Shown in pieces: positions 5,096-9,948 of a stretch of 9,948 bases of DNA; positions within the stretch are counted from its first letter, which is position 1, and every line of letters starts with the position of its first letter. The position numbers and the translations under genes were made by a program. Source of the stretch: Candidatus Caldarchaeum sp. (lineage in GTDB: Archaea > Thermoproteota > Nitrososphaeria_A > Caldarchaeales > Caldarchaeaceae). The DNA lies in the NCBI GenBank assembly GCA_025054515.1, contig JANWZT010000040.1, positions 1-9,948 of the forward strand, given 5' to 3'. The notes under the pieces were generated by a model, which worked only from the letters and a program-made list of their open reading frames with translations, was not told where the DNA came from and made no database searches.

Positions 5096-7425
5096 TGGCG
5101 AGATACGTCGGCCAGCCGATCAAACGTCGTGAAGACCCGATACTTTTGACCGGCCGGGGCCGTTATGTCGACGACATCAAGCTACCCGACATGCTTTACG
5201 CAGGTTTCGTCCGGTCGACCTACGCCCACGGCCGAATAGTCTCCATCGACTTATCGGAAGCACGTAAGCATCCCGACTTCGTCGCCGCGCTTTTGCCGGA
5301 AGAAGCCGCACCGCTTCCCAGCTGGATGAAATACAAAGGCCTGCGACAGGTGCCGAGGTTCTCGCTCGCACGAGGCAAGGTGAGGTTTGTCGGAGAACCG
5401 GTTGTCGCAATCGCCGCCAAAAACAGATACAGCGTCCCCGACATCGTTTCCCTCGTTGACGTTCAGGTCGAGCCTCTGCCGCCGGTCGTCGACGCGGAAA
5501 AAGGCCTTCAACCAGACGCCCCCCTGCTCTACGAAGAATGGGGGGACAACGTTATCATGAACTACGGCTTCAAGGCCGGCGACGTAGAGCGTTCTTTCGC
5601 ATCAGCCGACATAGTCATCAAACGGAGATACGTCAACCAGAGGTATGCTCCGACGCCGATCGAAGGCCGGGGATTGGTCGCCGACTTTGACACAGCCCGC
5701 GGCGAGCTGACGGTTTGGGATTCGACCCAGTTTCCCCACGTCCTCCAAACCTACCTTGCTCAAGCGTTGAACTATCCCGAAAATAAAATACGCGTGATAG
5801 CTCCCGACGTGGGAGGTGGTTTCGGGCCAAAGTCAAGTGTCTGGCCCGAAGAAGTTGCCACAATCCAGCTTGCGATGAAGCTCGGCAGGCCCGTCAAATG
5901 GGTGGAGACAAGGACGGAGCACATGCTCGTCTGCGGCCACGAACGTCAGCAGGTTCACTACGTTGAAGCCGCCTTCAGGAAAGACGGAAAACTTCTCGCC
6001 ATCCGCGACAAAGTCATCGCCGACATCGGCGTCTACGGAGCCTTCTGGACTGAAACCCAGCCGGTGATGGTTACGATGGCCGCCATTCCCGGGCCCTATG
6101 TTTTTGACGCTTATCAGTATGATGTTTTCTGCGTCGCAACCAACAAAGCGCCTTATTCGCCTCACCGGGGCTTTGGAAGGCCCGTCGCGGCTTTTGTGAT
6201 GGAGAGGTTGATGGACGACGCGGCCCGTTCGCTGGGCCTCGACCCGGCGGAAATCAGGAGACGGAACCTCATCCCAGCCGAAGCCATGCCCTTCAAAAAC
6301 ATCCACAACATCGTCTACGACAGCGGCAACTACCCCAAAGCCCTTGAAGAAGCCCTCAAACTCGCCAAATACCGCGAGCTACGGCAGATGCAGCAGCGAG
6401 CACGGGAGCAGGGAAGGCTCGTCGGAATAGGGTTGGCCATGTACGTAGAATACACGACGCCGAGCAGCGAAAGGCTCGACAAAGGCCTTGGATGGGAGGT
6501 CGGCGGCTACGATTCCGCGACCATAAGAATCGAGCCCGAAGGAAAAGTCGTTGTCTTGACGGGGACGGCGAGTCAGGGACAGGGCCATTACACGGTCTAC
6601 GCCCAGCTGGCAGCCGACTATCTCGGCGTCAAAATGGACGACGTTACGGTGATTGAAGGCGATAGCAAAACATGTCCCTACGGATTCGGGGCTTGGGCCA
6701 GCCGGAGCACCGTCGCCGTCGGCGGAGCCATCATAAAAGCGAGCGAAACCCTTCTCACGAAAATCAAGCGCATCGCGGCCCACTTGCTCGAAGCCAGCCC
6801 CGAAGATATCGAAGCATCCGAAAGCAGGCTCTACGTCAAAGACGCTCCCGAAAGGTTCATCACCTTAGCCGAAGTGGCGAAGATTGCTTGGAGACAGCCC
6901 ACACGCCTGCCGCCCGACACCGAACCCGGCCTCGAAGTAACGGCCCATTACGAGCCTAAGGCCTTCACAACATGCAGCTACGCCGTCCACATCCCCGTCG
7001 TCGAAATCGACCCCGAAACCGGCAAATTCAAAGTCCTCGAATACCACATCTTCGACGACAGCGGCCGTGTCCTCAACCCCCTAACCCTCTATGGCCAAAT
7101 TCACGGAGCGGTGGCCCACGGAGTCGGAGGAGCGGTTTATGAGGAGCTGGTTTACGACGAAAACGGCCAGCTGCTGACGAGCACTTTCGCCGACTACCTC
7201 ATCCCGTCAGCCATGGAAATGTTCGACATGAACATCGAGCACATGGAAACACCTTCGCCACAGCCCGGCGGGTTCAAAGGAATGGGAGAAGGCGGGTCAA
7301 TCGCAGCACCCGCCGCACTCGCCAACGCCGTACAAGACGCCCTCGCCCACCTCGGCGTAACAGTCGACCAAACACCCCTCAAACCCGAATACATCAAAAA
7401 CCTCATCTCAAAAAGCAAACCATAA
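5095..7425 (+). CDS. Xanthine dehydrogenase family, molybdopterin-binding large subunit (CoxL/XdhA-like)
   Basis: A 776-residue molybdenum hydroxylase large subunit, full length for the family. The N-terminal a/b-hammerhead domain opens with GQPIKRREDP and GRGRYVDDI; then come the molybdenum-cofactor segments GGGFGPK (240-246), HRGFGRP (357-363) and SQGQGHY (493-499), and GMGEGG with the presumed catalytic base E732. The HRGFGR loop lacks the Cys of the AYRCSFR motif of true form I CO dehydrogenases, so this is a general hydroxylase inserting water-derived oxygen into a heterocycle or aldehyde. Such enzymes normally need a FAD subunit and a 2Fe-2S subunit; neither is encoded next to it here, so partners must lie elsewhere. 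It is the last gene of the SDR-M20 operon. No signal peptide is seen, so it is cytosolic. Confidence 0.92.
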   Translation: MARYVGQPIKRREDPILLTGRGRYVDDIKLPDMLYAGFVRSTYAHGRIVSIDLSEARKHPDFVAALLPEEAAPLPSWMKYKGLRQVPRFSLARGKVRFVGEPVVAIAAKNRYSVPDIVSLVDVQVEPLPPVVDAEKGLQPDAPLLYEEWGDNVIMNYGFKAGDVERSFASADIVIKRRYVNQRYAPTPIEGRGLVADFDTARGELTVWDSTQFPHVLQTYLAQALNYPENKIRVIAPDVGGGFGPKSSVWPEEVATIQLAMKLGRPVKWVETRTEHMLVCGHERQQVHYVEAAFRKDGKLLAIRDKVIADIGVYGAFWTETQPVMVTMAAIPGPYVFDAYQYDVFCVATNKAPYSPHRGFGRPVAAFVMERLMDDAARSLGLDPAEIRRRNLIPAEAMPFKNIHNIVYDSGNYPKALEEALKLAKYRELRQMQQRAREQGRLVGIGLAMYVEYTTPSSERLDKGLGWEVGGYDSATIRIEPEGKVVVLTGTASQGQGHYTVYAQLAADYLGVKMDDVTVIEGDSKTCPYGFGAWASRSTVAVGGAIIKASETLLTKIKRIAAHLLEASPEDIEASESRLYVKDAPERFITLAEVAKIAWRQPTRLPPDTEPGLEVTAHYEPKAFTTCSYAVHIPVVEIDPETGKFKVLEYHIFDDSGRVLNPLTLYGQIHGAVAHGVGGAVYEELVYDENGQLLTSTFADYLIPSAMEMFDMNIEHMETPSPQPGGFKGMGEGGSIAAPAALANAVQDALAHLGVTVDQTPLKPEYIKNLISKSKP

Positions 7426-7445
7426 ACCGACCGCGCATCCACAGA

Positions 7446-7453
7446 CATATTAA
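7446..7453 (+). promoter_or_regulatory. TATA-like box of the TudS-like gene
   Basis: CATATTAA in the 53-bp gap after the molybdopterin-subunit gene is centred about 29 bp before the ATG at 7479, fitting a nearly leaderless transcript. It suggests this gene can be expressed apart from the upstream operon. Confidence 0.45.
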
Positions 7454-7478
7454 CTGCAACAGCAACACAGTCTATGAC

Positions 7479-8408
7479 ATGGTCGACATGCTTCTTTTGC
7501 ATCACTGCAACCTAAACATGAACGTAAGAGCTCCCGGAATCTCCGTTTGGCGTGGTGTCGTTGAAGTCGTTCTCGAAGCCCTCTATGCTAACCGTCCGAA
7601 GTTCATCCAGCTTCCCTGTCCCGAAGCCGTGTATCTCGGATTGAGAAGATGGTGGTTCGTCAAGGAACAATATGACAACGCGATGTACAGGAGTTTTTGC
7701 CGGAAATTGGCGTCTTCGGTCGCCGACATATTGAGGATGGAAGACGTCAGCAGCGTTAAGTTGGTTGGGTTGGGGCTGAGTCCGTCGTGTGCCTATCGGG
7801 AGACGCAGAGCGACGGCTCGTGGGGTGGAAAACCCAGGGACGTAGATTTTTCGAAAAACGTAAAAACCGGGATGGGTGTGTGGAGCGAAGAACTTGTCAA
7901 AGCTCTCGAAGCCTTCCACGCTTCATACTACGACCTGCCTCCGCCTCTCATCTACCCCGGAAAAAGGGGTGAACACACATCTCTTTATCCGAAAACTTTA
8001 GAACAGGCTTTCGCCGAAACAGCGGCCGAGCTGGGGTTAAACCCTTCCACCATAGACTTGAAGAAATACAGCTTTCTCAAAGCTGTTGACGAAGATTTGA
8101 GGTCAGGTCGCAACATCGTCGCACCCCTCGAAATGGCTTATGAAGAAAGCGGCGAGTTGAACAGGTTCATCGAAGAGGGGTATGGCTTGGTTTTGATTCC
8201 CGAATTCAGAACAGCCAACGAATCGACGGAATTCTACCTCGACGTTATGGCCACTCAGGTGGAAAACCAAGCCAGAGCCGGCCAGACCGTCGCCGCCGTC
8301 CATCCACACGGAGAAAAAACACGTTCCTACAGCAGGTTCGTCCAGCTTCTCATCGACAGAAAAGCCATACCGATAGAGTTTACTTCAAAACCACGCACTT
8401 CCGAATAA
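7479..8408 (+). CDS. TudS/DUF523-like protein with an unrecognised C-terminal domain
   Basis: A 309-residue protein in two parts. Residues 1-147 align by eye with the DUF523/YbbK family, now known as 2-thiouracil desulfurase TudS: HHCNLNMNVRA (C10) for the usual SACLLG-VR, LPCPE (C47) for the VCPE motif, LSPSC (C104) for the SPSCG motif, then TGMGVWSEEL for the GDGV-L end. In TudS the three cysteines hold a [4Fe-4S] cluster with one free iron that takes sulfur from the thio-base. The His-His before C10 and Ala after C104 are departures. Residues 148-309 are hydrophilic with no membrane segment and include a VHPHGEKTRSYSRF segment near 274-287; they do not resemble the DUF1722 partner domain, and I cannot name them. 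The start is set by the TATA box. The gene is convergent with mnhG, 14 nt apart. Desulfuration of a nucleobase-like compound is likely but unproven. Confidence 0.72.
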   Translation: MVDMLLLHHCNLNMNVRAPGISVWRGVVEVVLEALYANRPKFIQLPCPEAVYLGLRRWWFVKEQYDNAMYRSFCRKLASSVADILRMEDVSSVKLVGLGLSPSCAYRETQSDGSWGGKPRDVDFSKNVKTGMGVWSEELVKALEAFHASYYDLPPPLIYPGKRGEHTSLYPKTLEQAFAETAAELGLNPSTIDLKKYSFLKAVDEDLRSGRNIVAPLEMAYEESGELNRFIEEGYGLVLIPEFRTANESTEFYLDVMATQVENQARAGQTVAAVHPHGEKTRSYSRFVQLLIDRKAIPIEFTSKPRTSE

Positions 8409-8422
8409 ACGCTGCACATAGT

Positions 8423-8779
8423 TTAGGCGGTTTGGTTCTTCTCTTCTTCGGTTAGCTTCAGCAGGGTTCTGTATTCGTCGTGGAGGGTTTTCTCCGACAT
8501 CGGAACACCTGTTCGGTAGGCCGCTCTCGCCAGAAGATGGCCCGCCACCGGATACGTGATGGTGAGGAAAAGAGCTATCGCCAAGGCTTTGACGCTGAGT
8601 GGGCTGTATCCATAATAGACCACGCCCGAAAGGATGATCGACAACACGCCGATGAAAGATGTTTTTGTTATGGCGTGAAGCCGGTTGTAGACGTCTGGGA
8701 GACGTAGGATGCCGACGATGCCGGTGACGTAGACCAGCATCCCGAAGGCGAGGAAAATCATGGACAATATTTCAAGCAA
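8423..8779 (-). CDS. mnhG: Na+/H+ antiporter subunit MnhG/MrpG
   Basis: A 118-residue small subunit of the multi-subunit Mrp cation/proton antiporter in the cytoplasmic membrane. Three hydrophobic segments are seen at about 3-25, 38-58 and 64-85, and the hallmark VGILRLPDVYNRLHAITK lies between the first two. It has a hydrophilic Glu/Lys-rich tail. The TTG start overlaps the end of mnhF by 8 nt and is supported by GAGGGG 7 nt upstream and by the usual MLEIL-type N-terminus; the ATG at 8761 would cut into the first helix. It is the last gene of the D-E-F-G run, ending 14 nt from the convergent TudS-like gene. Confidence 0.93.
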   Translation of the reverse strand: MLEILSMIFLAFGMLVYVTGIVGILRLPDVYNRLHAITKTSFIGVLSIILSGVVYYGYSPLSVKALAIALFLTITYPVAGHLLARAAYRTGVPMSEKTLHDEYRTLLKLTEEEKNQTA

Positions 8780-9032
8780 ATACGTTCCCCTCTTCCAGAT
8801 ATTTTGCGATGGCGACCGTCGAAAGGAAGCCGAAAACCGACAGAACCAAAGCCGCGTCGATGTAAACCGATGAACCGCTGTGGAAAGCGTTCAAAATCAA
8901 AACGGCCGTCACGATGAAAACCAGCGTCTCGAGCGAAACAACCTTATCGACCAAAATCCGGGCCTTTAAAAAACTATACACGACGAACGGTATCAACGCG
9001 GTGAGAAAAACCATCGCGACGAGGAAAATCAT
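8772..9032 (-). CDS. mnhF: Na+/H+ antiporter subunit MnhF/MrpF
   Basis: An 86-residue membrane protein with three helices (about 1-20, 33-52 and 58-76), the usual size and layout of MrpF. The family segment ILVDKVVSLETL corresponds to the conserved Asp-Arg/Lys-Val region after the first helix, and YIDAALVLSVFGFLSTVA matches the third helix. Its ATG overlaps the mnhE stop by 4 nt (ATGA) and its own TGA lies inside the start of mnhG, so the three small subunits are translated as a coupled set, in line with equal amounts in the complex. Confidence 0.92.
   Translation of the reverse strand: MIFLVAMVFLTALIPFVVYSFLKARILVDKVVSLETLVFIVTAVLILNAFHSGSSVYIDAALVLSVFGFLSTVAIAKYLEEGNVFA
8787..8792 (-). promoter_or_regulatory. 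Ribosome binding site fixing the TTG start of mnhG
   Basis: On the minus strand this reads GAGGGG, 7 nt before the TTG at 8779 and inside the mnhF coding sequence. It is a good Shine-Dalgarno match and settles the unusual start codon. Confidence 0.55.
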
Positions 9033-9520
9033 TTCACAACCCTCGCCACATATTTTTCAACGTTTTTTATCCTCTTCTTGGTGAGCTCGAGGTCTTTGGC
9101 GTTGATTGTGTGGACGTAGATGATTTTCCGTTTCATGTCGACGTCTATCGCGAGAGTTCCCGGCGTCAGGTTGAGGGTGTTGCTGACCACGGCCGCGTGA
9201 AGATCACCTATCCCAAGTATGTCGACGGCGACGATTCCCGGATAGATGGGAAGCTTTGGATGTAGACATCGGTAGATCAGGTCAAACGTGGCGAGAAGCG
9301 CTTCTTTCGAGAAGTAGAGGATGTAGACCATTAGGGCTGGAATCCGTCTCAGCAGCCCCGGCAACGTCTCCTTTATTTCAGGTTTGACGACGGTTCTCGT
9401 GGCCAGAAGCGCGAGAGATGAAAACAAGATTCCCTCGAGAAATGAAACAGCGGAAATGCTTCCCTTCAACAGCATGTAAACCGGGGTCATCAACAGTATC
9501 ATGAGTGGATATTTTTTCAC
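9029..9520 (-). CDS. mnhE: Na+/H+ antiporter subunit MnhE/MrpE
   Basis: A 163-residue MrpE subunit. Two hydrophobic helices near 6-42 are followed by a third at about 58-80 (IPALMVYILYFSKEALLATF), then a cytoplasmic domain with the family pattern VSNTLNLTPGTLAIDVD and the IIYVHTIN strand. MrpE is needed for assembly of the antiporter rather than for the ion path itself. It starts with GTG within GTGA overlapping the mnhD stop, with AGGTGA 7 nt upstream. Length is typical and all key segments are present. Confidence 0.93.
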   Translation of the reverse strand: MKKYPLMILLMTPVYMLLKGSISAVSFLEGILFSSLALLATRTVVKPEIKETLPGLLRRIPALMVYILYFSKEALLATFDLIYRCLHPKLPIYPGIVAVDILGIGDLHAAVVSNTLNLTPGTLAIDVDMKRKIIYVHTINAKDLELTKKRIKNVEKYVARVVK

Positions 9521-9948
9521 CGTGTTCTCACCTTTTCAACGGCTTGGTAGTACTGAGATGGGTCTGCTGCCTGTTCGCCGACGGCGTTCGCCAGCTCGAC
9601 CAAAGGCCCGGCAAATATTCCGAAAAAGAGACAGAGGAAGGCGAGCGACGCGATGGGCATGACGTAGGAAGGTGTGATGGGTTTTGTCGGCTTCGTGATG
9701 GTTTCGCCCCAGAAGATTTTGATGAAAGGCCTGAAAGAATAGAATAACGTCATCAAAGCCCCCAAAAACGCTACGATGAAGACGAGCAGTAGGCCGTTTT
9801 CGAGAAGGAGTTGGAAGACGAGGAATTTGCTGACGAAGCCGTTCATGGGCGGGACACCCGTTATGGCCATGGCTCCGACGAAGAAGGCCGATGTCAGGAA
9901 AGTGGAATGGTTGGAGAGGCCGCCGAGCTTGGGTAGGTAAGCGGTTTT
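9517..9948 (-). CDS. mnhD: Na+/H+ antiporter subunit MnhD/MrpD, C-terminal part (partial)
   Basis: About 143 residues of a NuoN/NuoM-like proton-channel subunit. The frame is open to the right window edge, so the N-terminal roughly 350 residues are missing; the Met at 9870 is internal. The visible part begins with YLPKLGGLSNHSTF and the conserved loop ITGVPPMNGFVSKF, whose Gly-Pro-Pro, Gly-Phe and Lys are characteristic of proton-conducting subunits, and then has three further hydrophobic helices. The D-E-F-G order is that of bacterial-type mrp operons (ABCDEFG), so A, B and C are expected beyond the right edge. In Mbh-type hydrogenases the E-F-G genes precede the D homologue, which argues against that assignment. 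Confidence 0.88.
   Translation of the reverse strand, partial: KTAYLPKLGGLSNHSTFLTSAFFVGAMAITGVPPMNGFVSKFLVFQLLLENGLLLVFIVAFLGALMTLFYSFRPFIKIFWGETITKPTKPITPSYVMPIASLAFLCLFFGIFAGPLVELANAVGEQAADPSQYYQAVEKVRTR
9528..9533 (-). promoter_or_regulatory. Ribosome binding site fixing the GTG start of mnhE
   Basis: The minus strand reads AGGTGA, 7 nt before the GTG at 9520. It is a near-perfect part of the archaeal Shine-Dalgarno complement and lies in the last codons of mnhD. Confidence 0.6.

Noticed and set aside
5833..6783. Long minus-strand frames opposite the molybdopterin-subunit gene
   Set aside because: They are antisense to conserved cofactor-binding segments and show no family features.
5095..7425. 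Aerobic CO dehydrogenase large subunit (form I CoxL)
   Set aside because: The diagnostic Cys-containing active-site loop is replaced by HRGFGRP and no coxS/coxM genes are adjacent.
8423..9948. Membrane-bound hydrogenase (Mbh/Mbx) module instead of an Mrp antiporter
   Set aside because: In those clusters the E-F-G homologues come before the D homologue. Here D precedes E-F-G and no hydrogenase gene is seen, though the right edge cuts the operon.
1..9948. CRISPR arrays, insertion sequences, long repeats, phage or defence genes
   Set aside because: I found no regularly spaced repeats, transposase motifs, terminal inverted repeats or nuclease/helicase defence domains in the window.

Overview
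The window looks like chromosomal DNA of a thermophilic archaeon, most likely from the Thermoproteota/Nitrososphaeria side (an Aigarchaeota/Caldiarchaeum-like lineage is my guess, from style only). The evidence is a tRNA gene with two short introns at bulge-helix-bulge sites and no encoded CCA. TATA-like boxes lie about 26-30 bp ahead of genes that have essentially no leader, and Shine-Dalgarno motifs appear inside operons. A substrate-binding protein has a Thr-rich tether behind an N-terminal anchor.

Layout, left to right. (1) 1-77: the last codons of an unrecognised + strand gene. (2) 110-217: tRNA-Gln(CTG), interrupted in the D-loop and in the anticodon loop, with its own TATA box. (3) 215-2856, minus strand: a two-gene operon with a 4-nt overlap, first a BMP/PnrA-type (nucleoside-binding family) extracellular binding protein, then a metal-dependent amidohydrolase/deaminase whose stop codon lies inside the 3' end of the convergent tRNA. 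(4) About 2857-2959: a divergent promoter region. (5) 2960-7425, plus strand: a tight three-gene operon of an SDR oxidoreductase, an M20-fold hydrolase and a xanthine-dehydrogenase-family molybdopterin subunit. (6) 7479-8408, plus strand: a separately promoted two-part protein whose N-terminal half carries the three cysteines of the TudS/DUF523 thiouracil-desulfurase family; its C-terminal half is unrecognised. (7) 8423-9948, minus strand: mrp/mnh genes D (partial), E, F and G of a Na+/H+ antiporter, all overlapping, read in from beyond the right edge.

How the parts may fit. Regions 3-6 read as an accessory catabolic cassette for a nitrogen heterocycle, possibly a purine- or thio-base-like compound: uptake (BMP protein), deamination or ring hydrolysis (amidohydrolase), hydroxylation (molybdenum subunit), amide cleavage (M20), dehydrogenation (SDR) and possibly desulfuration (TudS-like). 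That link is inference from family and neighbourhood only. Oddities: the M20 protein lacks two normally conserved metal-site residues, the molybdenum subunit has no FAD or 2Fe-2S partner genes beside it, and no ABC permease or ATPase accompanies the binding protein. Third-position base choice also switches in blocks within single genes between G/T-ending and A/C-ending codons.
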